Source: Entrophospora sp. SA101 | Taxonomy: Eukaryota > Glomeromycota > Glomeromycetes > Entrophosporales > Entrophosporaceae | NCBI GenBank assembly: GCA_958430865.1 | Contig: CAUDNR010004595.1 | Location: 1-43,011 of the forward strand | Reading direction: 5' to 3' | DNA length: 43,011 nt | Shown: positions 1 through 10,940 of the stretch, one piece after another | How positions within the stretch are numbered: position 1 is the first letter of the stretch | Layout: the number at the start of each line of letters is the position of its first letter | Made by a program: the position numbers and the translations under genes | Notes under the pieces: model-generated | Told to the model about the DNA's origin: nothing | Database searches by the model: none | Seen by the model: only the letters and a program-made list of their open reading frames with translations

Positions 1-1
1 T

Positions 2-67
2 ATTAATGATATTTTAAATTATATAGAATCTAAACAAATTGAATTAACTATACCAGATGATTTTTAA
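2..67 (+). CDS. 3' end of an unidentified ORF (partial)
   Basis: An open frame runs in from the left edge and stops at TAA 65-67. It encodes 21 residues ending in ELTIPDDF. The composition is plausible for a fungal protein C-terminus, but the fragment is too short to assign to a family. It could equally be chance, since AT-rich DNA here is open in short stretches. The sequence to the left of the window is needed to judge it. Confidence 0.25.
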   Translation: MNDILNYIESKQIELTIPDDF

Positions 68-725
68 ATTAAAGCAAACCCTCCTTATAATTGAAGTGAC
101 CTACTGTCATGCCTCTTATCATCATTTAGTATTATTTATTTATTATTTTATTAGTATTTTTATATTCAACATTTATATATACTGTTTTTAACATTTTTAT
201 CATCTATGAACACTACAAATAATAATAATAAAAATTGAGATAAAAATCTGTGTCTCACAGTAAATCTCAATATTTTGTTTATAATAATATGCCAACAATG
301 TTAATACTGATGTATAATATGGGTGGTTCTGCCCTATAGAAAATTTGCACATGGAAATTCTGTATGAATTATAATTTTTATTGCTATGAAATGATTATTA
401 TAAAAGATACAGAATTATTCCAAAAAAATTTGTAAAATATGCTAGCAGTCACAGGACATGCCACGCAGATCGATAACAGTCGCAGGACATTGCGAATCTA
501 CAGGGGGGTCAAGTGCCACTCACTAATAAAAAATTTTTGATCAACACAGAATTTTATATGAAAAAATAAAGAAAAAAATCACACTTTCATACACAAACTT
601 GCCTGATTTAATCAAATTGTTGCTTTAATCATAAAAAATAACAAACATATGAAAAAACCTTTATTTTGATGTATTTTTTGCCAGGGTAATCAAATACCAC
701 TAAGCAATAATCTTATCATGAAGTT
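68..725. other. Intergenic, no gene seen
   Basis: AT-rich sequence without a supported ORF. One locally GC-richer patch at about 446-505 contains an imperfect direct repeat of the form CAGTC-CAGGACAT, with copies about 35 bases apart (near 449 and 484). Nothing else was recognised. Confidence 0.5.
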
Positions 726-968
726 GGACTACAGTTCCATCCCTTAAATGAGAATGATTGGCAACACACTAAAAACTCTTTTTTTAAAAAAAAACATGCA
801 GTGCATCCAAAAAATAAATCGGAACTGAAAGTTGCAGTGAAAGAAGAATGGTTAATAATATCTTATGAAACTTTAGAAAGCTCATTAAAAGCATTCCAAG
901 AAGAATTGAGGCATGTATTTCTAATTATGGGTGGCCCACTAGATATTAGTTGGTTTTTTCAATTTTGA
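726..968 (+). pseudogene. Tc1/mariner transposase C-terminal remnant
   Basis: One open frame ends at TGA 966-968 and reads like the last third of a Tc1-type (DDE_3) transposase. LNENDWQHTKNSFF resembles the block around the third catalytic acidic residue (family form NPIENLWxxLK). It is followed by a lysine-rich stretch with KNKSELKVAVKEEW (family EEW motif) and then the terminal ELRHVFLIMGGPLD, matching the usual RRLxxVIxxxGGPT ending. The DWPxxSPDLNP segment just upstream is only visible in another frame (about 718-747), which suggests a frameshift. The N-terminal two thirds are absent. This is a dead fragment rather than a gene. Similarity is by eye and no search was run. Confidence 0.6.
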
Positions 969-1103
969 TTTTTTGAAGATCTTTTCAAAAAAGTATTTCG
1001 TTTTTTTTATTAATAAAGTACTGGAAATATAAATTTTATATGAAAACTAACAAGTACCTAGGCTAAAATTTTATGTATTTTTATTATGTAGTATTTTGTG
1101 TAA

Positions 1104-2215
1104 TTAATGAAAAACATCGTTCACAATGTTAGTTTCTTTTGTGTATTTCATATTAACTTTGCCACCAAGTAGCTCAGGTGCAATATAAGACACAATTCCA
1201 TGGATTTTGTTCAATAGTTTTCATCAACTGGTCCACATAATCCAAAATCTGTGATACAACAATTACCTCCTTGCAATAATATGTAGACCACAATGAATTA
1301 AATTTTCTTCATTTATATCATTAATGGTTCACATAAATAACAAAAAATCATAATTCTATCTTTTAATGTTAAATTTAAGTGATTCTTTTGTAAATAATCT
1401 CTTAAATTTCCCTCTGAATAATAATTAAGAACCATTGCATAATTTCTATTTTCTGGGAATTTAGTTATACCATAACATTGCATTGAACAATTGAGTTTGA
1501 TTTAATTTACAATAGTTCAATGCCTGAAATTAATAATTATATAAATAAAATCAATTAGGTTAAAATAAATGGTTTAATTTAGTTAATTTGGTTTATTTTA
1601 AATACAATTAATTACCTCATCAAAAAAGGTTTTCCTGGATTACTTGAATTATTTAATGAATTTAATACTACATGATGAGCTCAATTATAACTAAACTCTT
1701 TTATTTTCATCATAATCATTAATAGCCCTTTTGTCCACACGGCAGTATAAATAGAATAAATCCACCTTCTGCTAACTTTTTTATATATTTAAATTGCTCA
1801 TAAGGTACCCATTCTATAATGCTACCTGGAAGAGATGAAAGCTGTTGACATTTTTGAATATAACCATCAATTATCTCATTTCCAGATGCCTAAGTACTGA
1901 AAAGGCACTGTAAGTATAGATTAATACATTCTTCACAAAATTTATTAGAGTATCTTGTTGTGTTACAACTATTGCGCACTTGGTTCACCCTGTTTGTCAA
2001 TTGGTTTTTTTTAGTTTGAAGTTATAAATAAACCTTTTCTACAATATTTCTTTTCATTCTCTAATAGTTCTTGGTTTTATTTGACTAATTGTAAATAATA
2101 CCTTATTTATCATTGTTAGGAGTAGTTGGGAAAGCAAAATAAGCAATACTATTCATTTCATTATAACTTTTAAGTATTAATGCTCTTCTGTCTGGTGTTA
2201 AATAACTTAGCGTAT
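1104..2215 (-). pseudogene. Degenerate TKL-type protein kinase
   Basis: Reading the minus strand from about 2215 to 1104 gives, in the right order but in shifting frames, the pieces of a glomeromycete TKL-like kinase. These are an N-terminal segment (TPDRRALILKSYNEMN), a Cys-containing stretch (CNTTRYSNKFCEEC), SGNEIIDGYIQKCQ, the pre-kinase IIEWVPYEQFKYIK, the glycine-rich loop region LAEGGF, then CYGITKFPENRNYAMV and YYSEGNLRDYLQKN. The catalytic loop region is LIHCGLH where HRDLH is expected, so the HRD motif is lost. CITDFGLCGPVDENY keeps DFG, and YIAPELLGG keeps APE. Several stops and frame changes interrupt it, and only some could be introns. I call it a pseudogene. The family is greatly expanded in Rhizophagus, which fits a decayed copy. 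Confidence 0.7.
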
Positions 2216-3103
2216 GATATTTTAAAAAAAGTTTTGTATTTTTATACAACATTTCTTTTTGTGGTATTTTTGTAAATCATAATCTTATAATATCGATAAG
2301 AATTTAATTTTTTGGTTTCGTGTTCTTTAACGTATTAATATTATAAATGCTTAATTGTTTCTCTTGTCATAATTTTCACTTTATTGATATTAAGATCTTA
2401 TTTTGATATACTTTAACAAATCTCGAATTTTTTTAAAAATATAGAATATAAACCCAAATGCAAATTTCACCAACAGAACCCTTTACGTATAGCAAATCTT
2501 TGATGCCGTTTTTTTCCTTGTCTCATTTAAAGTATTTAATGTCTTCAGATCTCAAAAAAACAATAATAATAAATTTATTATAAACAACCAATTCAAAGTC
2601 CTATATAAACTTACCTCAATTGTTTGTCAAGAATTTCATCGCCTATATTTTCACTTACCGCTCCGCAGGTATCTATTTTTTAAAAAAACTTTCTTTTTAA
2701 GATGATGCTAAAAATATAAACACCGCATCTTTTCCTTCACAGTTGAAAATTTATTTTATGTAAAGTCTTTCTAAGGCTACCAGAAACCGTTTATACCATA
2801 TTCCACCAAATTGCCAGAAAATGAAGATGAATTCCACGTTTTTGCAATTATGATGTCATGATGAATATTTAAAGTTCGCATTTAAGCAGTCCTTTTGTTT
2901 CTTTAATTAGAAAACCAGGGCTGAAAGAGTTGATCAGAAGCTAAAGTCATATTCATAAAACAATCTTCGTTATTAATAAAAGCTTCGATTTTCTTATCCC
3001 CTGATTTAACGAGTGTCTAGAATAAAAAATTGAAAAAAAAAAATAACTATATAAACATGGGTCGCAATTTGCAATCAGACCTCACTCTGAGGTTCTTTGT
3101 CAG
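2216..3103. other. Intergenic, no gene seen
   Basis: AT-rich sequence between the kinase relic and the first MITE. No ORF with recognisable content was found on either strand. The 5' part may still hold diverged upstream sequence of the reverse-strand kinase relic. Confidence 0.4.
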
Positions 3104-3105
3104 TA

Positions 3106-3550
3106 CAGTAGAACCTGTCTATAAGCATACTGTCTGGCCAAGAAAATTTTATGCTATTAAACAGGTTTTGCATTTATATGTTTATGATGTCATAAAATTC
3201 ATGATTTTTTTTATCAGTTAACACATTTATTGTATATATATATTAATATATTTATAAAAAAAAAGATGGGGAATTCTATTTTTTCTTTTACATTACATTT
3301 TAAGCAAGCAATTGTTAAAATATTTTTAAATATTTAATTATTCCCAAAAAGGCCTGGTAAATTTTTTACAGTTTTTTAAAAAATAGACGACTGAAATTTT
3401 GTTGATACACGTGATTATGCTTATGTATGTCATGTTCATATATTAAGTTTAGAATTTTTTTAATGCTTATATAAAATATGCAGTATGCTTATAACACATA
3501 TGGCCCAACTCGGAGCGAGAAAATTCTATGCTTTTAGACAGGTTCTACTG
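3106..3550. mobile_element. 445-bp Tc1/mariner-type MITE with hairpin ends
   Basis: The element starts CAGTAGAACCTGTCTA and ends TAGACAGGTTCTACTG. It is flanked by TA at 3104-3105 and 3551-3552, the target duplication expected of Tc1/mariner elements. The terminal inverted repeats match at 23 of 24 positions. Each end also contains an inverted partial copy of its own terminal repeat: TATGCTATTAAACAGG about 45 bases inside the left end, and TATGCTTATAACA near the right end. Each end can therefore fold into its own hairpin. No transposase is encoded. A short ORF overlapping the left end (3030-3221) is not credible. Confidence 0.75.
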
Positions 3551-3588
3551 TATGTATGATGTCGCAAGATTACTGTTGACAAAAACAG

Positions 3589-4367
3589 AGTATGACGACA
3601 GCAATGTTAACTTGACATTCCAAGAGACGTATTTATGAGTAGAGTATCACCATTGTTTAAGGTATACTAAAAGCAACAGCTAAGCAAGCAATGGTCATGA
3701 ATAGTGTCACTAATTATGGATGGAATTAGAGAACTTTGATTGCCACAAAATGGTTACGATTGTTAATTAATTAGCGCACGATTTTTTATTCTTCAAAAAA
3801 CGATTCTATAGTGCAATGATAATAACTATTGTAAATGATCTCTCGACTTATTTTATCAAGGAAACGGACACAACTTTAATATATTTGAGAAATAATTCGC
3901 TAATAATGTAAAACCTGTTGTTATATGAAGACCTTCTATTAAAAGGTTTTGAAGATCATAACGAAGAGCAGAGCCATTAATCAGGATGATGGTGTTGTTG
4001 TTTTCGTCAGCAAATTTCTCAGACCGTCATCCTACGCAATAATTACATGTTTACACTTTTTTACACAAAATTTAGGTATAAAATTGTGAAAGCATCAAAA
4101 GTTACATCAACACTGTCCAAAAACGTTGGATTGCCATCAAATAGCCCAGCCAATGAGAATTTGTGGCAAATTTTAAAGAGACGTGTTGAAAAGCAAGCCA
4201 ATAAAGTGTTAATTTTAAAAAAACCAGTTACTGCAGAAAGTTTTCGTGAAATAATCAAGAAAGAATGGGAGGGGATTGACAAAAAAATTTTTGTTAATTT
4301 AATTCATAGTATGCCGTCAAGGTTAAATGAAGTGATTGAGGAAAATGGCAATAAGATAAGCTACTAA
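3589..4367 (+). pseudogene. Tc1-like transposase relic, C-terminus best preserved
   Basis: The preserved part (4047-4367) reads NENLWQILKRRVEKQANK, then KKEWEGIDKK, and finally HSMPSRLNEVIEENG before the stop. This is the standard C-terminal layout of Tc1/DDE_3 transposases, including the ENLW block with the third catalytic Glu. Just upstream, GLPSNSP corresponds to the DWPSNSPDLNP block with a deletion. Further upstream, frame-shifting scraps resemble the SDESKF region (DDSNVNLTF, near 3590) and the VWGCISxxG region (IVSLIMDGIREL, near 3705-3740). The start and DNA-binding domain are missing and the element lies just right of a MITE. It is clearly non-functional. Confidence 0.7.
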
Positions 4368-5085
4368 GTAGTTTTAAGTAAACTTATTTATCAAATCATA
4401 AAGAGCATATCTATAAATTTTTATGTATTGTTAGCTTTTTTTCGTTGCACAATAATAATAAATAAAAACTACATTCCGATAATTTTTTCCGTGCGCTGTA
4501 AATCACTATAAAACTTTATTTCTATGTTTTTATGCTTACATTTATATAATATGGCAAAAATTTATGAATGTGTAAATTATATACGAAATATTTTCATTCA
4601 ATACATATAATAGACACCATAGTAAATTTATTATCTCCATAGAATTATGCAAAATATTTTCATCAATTATAAAGTTACAATAAGTTTTTCTTATATATTC
4701 AAGTTTTAAAATAAAAATTTGTTTAAAATTCATTTTTTTTATTAAATCTAGGAATAATATGACATTCTTTAATGGATTCAAGAGGTATTAAATGGAATAT
4801 TTCTATTTTTCTAATAGACAATCATATAAATGATAATTCCATATCATCCTTATTCAATCAAAAGGTTTGACATAGCATTGTGAAACATCAAAAGAACTAA
4901 CTTTCTTGCTTTTGAATTAGAGTAAAACTTTTAATTTTATACTTGTTTCTGTATTCACAAGAAATGTTACCACTTAAATAAATTAGATGTTGAGATTTTT
5001 TCCCCCAGGGAATCACAATTTGTTTTATTTGAATACAAAAATCTTACAGCCAGGAGAGTTTTTTTCAATCTTTTTCCACAATTGC
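4368..5085. other. Intergenic, no gene seen
   Basis: AT-rich sequence downstream of the Tc1 relic. The reverse-strand ORF at 4542-4781 is Ile/Asn/Phe-rich with no recognisable domain, and I treat it as chance. No matching terminal repeats for the adjacent Tc1 relic were found. Confidence 0.4.
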
Positions 5086-5087
5086 TA

Positions 5088-5213
5088 CCGTAAAGTTTCA
5101 AAAGATGGCACCTGTGACATTTCCTTTTTTTATGGTTTGTCACGCAAAATTCATTATATTTTATAGAAAATTGTTATTTGTCACGATACCCTATTTTTTT
5201 TGGAACTTTACGG
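5088..5213. mobile_element. 126-bp MITE, Tc1/mariner-type
   Basis: Inverted ends CCGTAAAGTT and AACTTTACGG lie between TA dinucleotides at 5086-5087 and 5214-5215. The inverted similarity continues inward as TTTCAAAA against TTCCAAAA and then TGTGACA against CGTGACA. Size, inverted ends and TA duplication are those of a non-autonomous Tc1/mariner derivative. It has no coding capacity. Confidence 0.65.
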
Positions 5214-5215
5214 TA

Positions 5216-8200
5216 TTATAAAGTTCATTATTATTGTAGACTTCTTGATAATTAAATATACTTGCATTAAAAATTTCTTTGTTAGAAAATATCCCTGGTA
5301 CTGCATTCATGATTGTTCAAAAATAAAAGAAATATTCTACACCATTATATTCTAATAGATGATAAATTTATCGAAAAAAATGGATGGAATATTAATAAGG
5401 TTTGCTCCTCATCAATGTAATTTTATTAAAGGCCATTTTAGGTTAATTTCTAATTATTTCATATTTTCTGAAATTGAACGGTTCAAGTGTTAAGGATAAT
5501 TCATAATTGTAATTACTAAATAATACTATATTAACAATAATGTATATTTCTCTTGCACATTAATTAATGATACTATTTATTGATAATAAAATACAATTTT
5601 AACATGTATATATTTGTGTCAAATAATAATGTGATTCTTGCATAATACATATTTTTTTTTTCATTTTTACTATATACGTATATGTAAACCTTATTGTTAC
5701 GAAGGGTATGTAAAATAGATGCAAAAATATTACGTCAAATTGATGATGATTTTACATTAAAAAATTTGCTGATGAATGAATATTGAATCATTGAGAAAAT
5801 ATATTTGAAACAAAGATCCCAATTCATCAAATATTATTTTTTTAAAGAGGATTATTCAGTTTAGGTATGTGCAAAGAAAGATTACCTTCAAGAGATTCAC
5901 TTAAATTACATGAAATAAGTTATTCAGTTTGAATGATACTACCTTCCGCCTCTAATGACTCCAATACTTGTTTACTTCATCTCTACTACTAAAAAGCAGG
6001 TAGTATAGAAATACGAAGTATGGACAATTTCATACCTTCGGCAACGCCATTTATCTATTTTATTAATTGTTTTTATTTAAGAGAGATATAACTGCATCAA
6101 ACTTTGTAATAAAACTAGTTTTGTCATATATTACAATTTAAGGCATCTTAAAATTCTTTCATGTCAAAATACTATACAACTATAGAGATAGGCTGTTACT
6201 GGATTTTTAATCAGGAACAAACAAGAAAACGTTAGTTTCGTTATCCGTTGTTGTTTGTTTTCACACTTAAATAAATATTTCTTTTAGTTCAAATTTGACT
6301 TGCCTTTCACCAATTGAGAAACATTACCAGGAGGAGGCTGGAAGAACCAGTCGTGGAGGTATAAAGCAAAGAATATCTTATAATTTTTGTGATAGACTCA
6401 GTTGCATCTTTATCATAAAATTTTGTTATATACTCTGATATTCCGGATTCAACAGAATGATATCATTATTAGAGCTAATGATTGCAATTCATCGTATGTA
6501 AGCTTTTATTTTACCATGATAGTTAAATACTATATCTGATATGTTTGATTAACAATAAAAAGGTCTTTTGATGATAAATTCAAAATTCTATCCATTTAAA
6601 AATTGATAATAATATCAATATTAATAAATAAAATACAATAGCTTTAGACTTTGACCTTCATTTATTATATTTATCCTTTAATCTCTATATTTTAATGATT
6701 ATAATAATATATTAATGCAATATTGGACATATTGAACCTAAAACTATCGTCATTTCTCTATCGTTCTTTCTAATACATTTCAATTGTGTATTTTATTAGC
6801 AGAATTAATGAGAAAAATGGTTTATTTCTAATGTATTCTTATTTAAACGGTTAATTTGTATTTATTGTTATTATTATTGTTTTATTTCCTTCCGTATATG
6901 AATACTACACCTTCTAGCAATATTTAATATTAACCCGATTTTCTGACTCTAAACATTATTTATTCCTTTAAATACATACTCCATATACCATCTATCATCA
7001 ACATTGTTATATAATTTATAGAGCAAATTTTTCTATCTCCTTCTATCTCTATTTATTTGTAAAGCAGCAAAATTTCAGGGAATTTCTAATGATAATATTA
7101 ATATATACTTACAGGGGTGGATATTTTTGTGTCCAAAGTATCAACATAAATTATAAATTACTGATTTAGTTAGCAAAGTGAAAAAACTATTGTTGCGGCG
7201 GAAGAGGACTTATTCCTGGACGATTGGGTAGTAAAAGTTTTTATGATAGCATGTAGTCACATGACGTTTGTCATAAATTTTTTTTTTGAAAAGAATAATA
7301 ATAAAAATAATATTGATTGTGATTGAAGCACACAAAAAAATAATAATAATTAATTAAAAACTAACCTTGTTTTTTAAAATGCGTTATTCCCCCTATAACT
7401 ATTATATTCCATATGGAGTAATCGACAACTAACAATTAATTTATTGTTCAATAAATCCAAAGGTATATTGTGTAATCATACATATATATTATTATAGCAA
7501 TAGGAATAATATAATGATGTTTTTTTTTGACAGTTGTTTACTACTTGAGTAATTTTGGCTAAATTTATATTATGTGCATAGTAAATTCATAAATTAAATT
7601 TCATAAATTATGCAATGACATTTCCTTTTGCATAGTTCATGCATATGTCAATTTTCTTAATCTTGCTTTATTTCATAGTAATGGTAATAATAGATTATAA
7701 CAATAGATGATAATCTTTCTACACAACTTGGTGAGCGTCTGCTTTCCAAATTTCTACAATCTTCTCACGAACTTGTATTTATTGTTCAACAAATAACCTC
7801 ATTAGGTTTTGCATAGTTTGTTCTCGGTAAATCATTCCTCTTTCTCTTTGTACTGTAATCGCCAATAGACAAAAGGTAAGAAAATACAACACTTAGAAAA
7901 ATAAGAAAATAAGGAATTTCATCTTTGTCTTCATATCGACAGAAAGGAAGGTGATAAAAGACTAAATAGCAAAGATAAGAGCCAAAGCAATCATGGCGCA
8001 AAGTGATGACATCAAACAAGGCATCAGTCCACTCGTAATAAATTATTTGGTATCAATATTAGCAATTAATTGAAACGATTTTAAACCATCTTTTTTTATA
8101 CCTTTTCATATTACAAGATATGTAATGTAGTGTAGTGTAATGCAAATAGTTTAATTATTGATAATAAAAAAGTTAGAATTGGTGAGCCAACTAGTAAAGC

Positions 8201-8217
8201 GAATTATTTAAGGGATA
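5216..8217. other. 3 kb without a supported gene
   Basis: AT-rich DNA with scattered short ORFs. A minus-strand ORF at 7786-8019 (77 codons) has a Cys/aromatic-rich start (HDCFGSYLCYLVFYHLPFC) and one hydrophobic segment. The frame is open upstream of its first Met (EWTDALFDVI), so it could be an exon or a decayed gene, but I do not recognise a family. A GC-richer patch at about 7190-7260 shows no ORF of note. Confidence 0.35.
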
Positions 8218-8251
8218 AATGAATGAATGAATGAATGAATGAATGAATGAA
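8218..8251. repeat. AATG tetranucleotide microsatellite
   Basis: About eight tandem copies of AATG. The same tetranucleotide recurs as short arrays near 11719-11738 and 38141-38157. Confidence 0.9.
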
Positions 8252-8469
8252 GATAATATACAATAAGGTGGAATAAGTATATAATTTGTATTTATTTGGA
8301 TATTTTTTATTCAAACCTGTAGATCATCTCTAATTAGGCAACACGTGTAAGAGTTTGCATAAATTTGAGGGCTGAACATATTATCACGTGGAGGTTTTAT
8401 CAGTTACATAAGTTCATCAGAAAAATTTTGAAGCCACATATTTTCAACGTGTCAACGTGTCATTTTCTC

Positions 8470-8950
8470 ATCCTAGTAAAAGAGGACCCCAGACAACCAG
8501 CTTTTAAGATGATCTTTTCCCTCATATTTAGCAATAATAAAAGGTTTGCTGATATCTTTGCACGTAGCCTCTGATAGTATTCTCTGGGTCCTATATGTAA
8601 AAGACTCAAGAACGGCATGAAACTTTTTCTTCTGATATATTTGTATAGTAAACAGCAAGTATTGATGTTGAATTACGGAAGTTTGAATAAAGTTCTATCT
8701 CCATTGTTCAGCTGTCAAAACCGGGACTCAAGAATGTCTCATCTTCAACACCTGAATGCTTTCCATCAAGCTATAGATAAAAAAATGATTCTAGTTTCTT
8801 CTATACTTTCTAGTTTGTTGTACACTTTGTATTGTGTTACTTCACAGTTGTGTCCATAAACCAACTGTTGTGAATTGTGATGGGGAGAGATTACCAGGTA
8901 CAACCATATGAACAACTGCTGAGCGAGTTGATATGTTCGTTCAACAAGAA
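8470..8950 (-). pseudogene. Decayed coding sequence of unknown family
   Basis: The minus strand carries consecutive protein-like pieces in changing frames. Near 8940-8760 it reads ERTYQLAQQLFIWLYLVISP, YGHNCEVTQYKVYNKLESIE and similar. Near 8740-8700 a piece reads GVEDETFLSPGFDS. Between 8658 and 8473 two overlapping frames look coding (one with ESFTYRTQRILSEATCKDIS, the other with GPREYYQRLRAKISANLLLL). The codon content is less AT-biased than the surroundings, supporting former coding sequence. I do not recognise the family; a transposon-encoded protein is possible. Plus-strand ORFs at 8365-8574 and 8617-8859 look like shadows. Confidence 0.3.
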
Positions 8951-9569
8951 TAAGCCACCAATAAAGATTGTGATTAAAATTTGTGATTTTTATGTTGATG
9001 TAAATTCAAATTGAATATTCTGCTAATATTAATAATACAATCATTTTTAACCACATTTAGGAGAAAGCGTTTTATAATAGCTAATTGAAGACATTTGTTA
9101 AAAATAAAAACTTGGATCTTTGATTAACATAACGTCTTGTTTGAACAAAATCCACTCAGTATATTTCCCTTTGTATTGTGAATCTACAAAGGACAATGAT
9201 CTCATCATTGTTTAAGCAACGAAACATTCCCAAAACGGATTGAATTTATTTGGTGGTCATGGTGAATTTAATGAATGGTGCGGGTTGTGATCAATTTTAT
9301 AGAAAAAGTTTAGGTATTGATGAAAAAAACTTTCCCAAGTTGAAAAAATAATATAATTTTTGTTGCTTTTATAGCTTATGCTCTGTTCATTTAATAAGTT
9401 AGTCTCACACTTGGTTTATTTGCATTCTTCCATTTTGTGTAATTGCAAAAAAAAAATTCCAGCTTGTTGTGAGTTTTTGAAAAATTAAGAATTGCTAAGT
9501 CTATTTGTTTAATTTTATTCTCTTATTCCAACTGCCAATGAAAAAGTCAACTGTTGTAGAATTACTCAG
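8951..9569. other. Intergenic, no gene seen
   Basis: AT-rich sequence. A less AT-rich patch near 9210-9300 gives a short plus-strand frame (NLFGGHGEFNEW) that might be a coding scrap but cannot be assigned. Confidence 0.35.
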
Positions 9570-9788
9570 GATTCCTCCCTTGCAAATGCAGAACAAAAAG
9601 AGCACTCTGCAGAAAATCAATTAAAAGCTTGGATTTTGGAACTAAGACAAAAGGGAATGGCTGCTGAATTAAATCTCAAATGAAACATTCAATTATCCTT
9701 GAGCAATTGAAAAATTTCAAGCATCTGAAAGGTGTGCCTTTAAGAAGATCTGATTTAACTCTTGAAGAAGACCAAAAAATTTTCTGAA
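9570..9788 (+). pseudogene. Possible relic of a helical Glu/Lys-rich protein
   Basis: An open frame at 9570-9683 encodes a charged, helix-prone stretch (ANAEQKEHSAENQLKAW, LELRQKGMAAELN). It loosely resembles the heptad-like ENAELKARVAELEQK repeats frequent in Rhizophagus proteins. After a stop, another frame continues with KHLKGVPLRRSDLTLEEDQK up to a stop near 9788. Several stops break it. It could be a decayed exon of a coiled-coil-containing gene. Support is composition only. Confidence 0.25.
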
Positions 9789-10271
9789 CAACTTAAAATC
9801 ATATGATTAACATCAAATAGTACCATTTATAAAATTAGGAAATGCTATTTATGGTGTGGTTAACGAAAATAGAATTTGTTAATGGAAGTTTCCAGAGGTA
9901 GACTTCTAATTCTGTCTTTAGATATAATGTTAAATTAAAAGGTTATTTGTTTACCTTGACTAATCAAGGACTCGACCACTTTCTTATCCACATCTTCAGC
10001 TGACCCTTGAATTTTACTCTTATAATTTCTCTTATTATAAAATTTTGAAATCTCAGAAAACATACTATATTGAGTCCTTCCTTATTTGAATGTTTGGTTA
10101 TGAAGGTACATGATTTTGCAAATTGCTTTGTTCATGATAGTGATTAATATCTTTAAACAGTAGTTTATCACCCCAAATTCTTTAATAACCTAATTATCCC
10201 TGTTGTAATTGTCATTATTAGATATGCACATATCCCACTTTCTGGGATTAAATATAGATACATCCCTACTT
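9789..10271. other. Intergenic, no gene seen
   Basis: AT-rich sequence, no ORF of note on either strand. Confidence 0.4.
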
Positions 10272-10565
10272 TCAAGACAAGTACTTCTTTAAAACATGGT
10301 TGTTGCACTTGACCCTCAAGCCTCTTCCAAAGTTCACCTCACAATACACTTGGAAAACATAATATTTACCCATTCTCATCTTCAATGGTTCACAGCAATA
10401 TGCCTCAAAACACCTAGAATCTGAATCTAGCAACTTTCCTCCTGTGATGAACTTTGCACTCTTTTCTCCATTTACAAGTGTAGCTGCATTGAGTTCCAGA
10501 TCTTTTATATAATTACCAATAAGATCCAAGTCCTTTAATTCCTGACAGACAAACTTTGACTTTTC
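10272..10565 (-). CDS. Unrecognised ORF, probably a gene fragment
   Basis: An open minus-strand frame follows an in-frame stop at 10566-10568 and runs to a stop at 10272. It encodes about 97 residues with well-mixed composition, unlike random AT-rich frames: FVCQELKDLDLIGNYIKDLE, then ATLVNGEKSAKFITGGKLLD, six Cys over the whole frame, and a basic C-terminal part (NFGRGLRVKCNNHVLKKYLS). There is no ATG at the front, so it would have to be an internal exon or a truncated copy. Just upstream (about 10608-10545), another frame looks coding (SSFKFVKLRKVKVCLSGIK), suggesting a frameshift or intron boundary. I do not recognise the family. Confidence 0.35.
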   Translation of the reverse strand, partial: EKSKFVCQELKDLDLIGNYIKDLELNAATLVNGEKSAKFITGGKLLDSDSRCFEAYCCEPLKMRMGKYYVFQVYCEVNFGRGLRVKCNNHVLKKYLS

Positions 10566-10940
10566 TCAACTTCACAAACTTGAAGCTACTCTGGGTAAGA
10601 TCAAGCATGCTTAAATAATTGGCCCCTCTCTTGACATGTTTGTTAAGTCATTCTTCACTTCTTTATACTTTAACATTCTCAGCCTCAAGTTTACACTACA
10701 CTATAAGCTATCTTTATTTTTCCACCCATGTTTAACAAAAAGTTCTAAAATTGTCAATTCCCATAATCAGTTAACAGAAGTTGAATATTCTTCGAATTCA
10801 TTAAACCAAAAGAACAATTAATTATTAAACCTAAAAAAGAATGGGTAGTCTAATTAGGAATAAATTTATATGTACATCTCACTAAAAATCAGGGTGGTAT
10901 GTTTTAACTTTGAACCCTTAAATCATTTCGCTGCTACGAC

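Noticed and set aside
3030..3221. 63-codon plus-strand ORF
   Set aside because: It runs across the boundary of a TA-flanked MITE, and its composition is random.
3773..4497. AGCGCACG and CGTGCGCT as possible inverted ends of the Tc1 relic
   Set aside because: Transposase-like scraps extend left of 3773, so the left copy would be internal, and the match is only eight bases.
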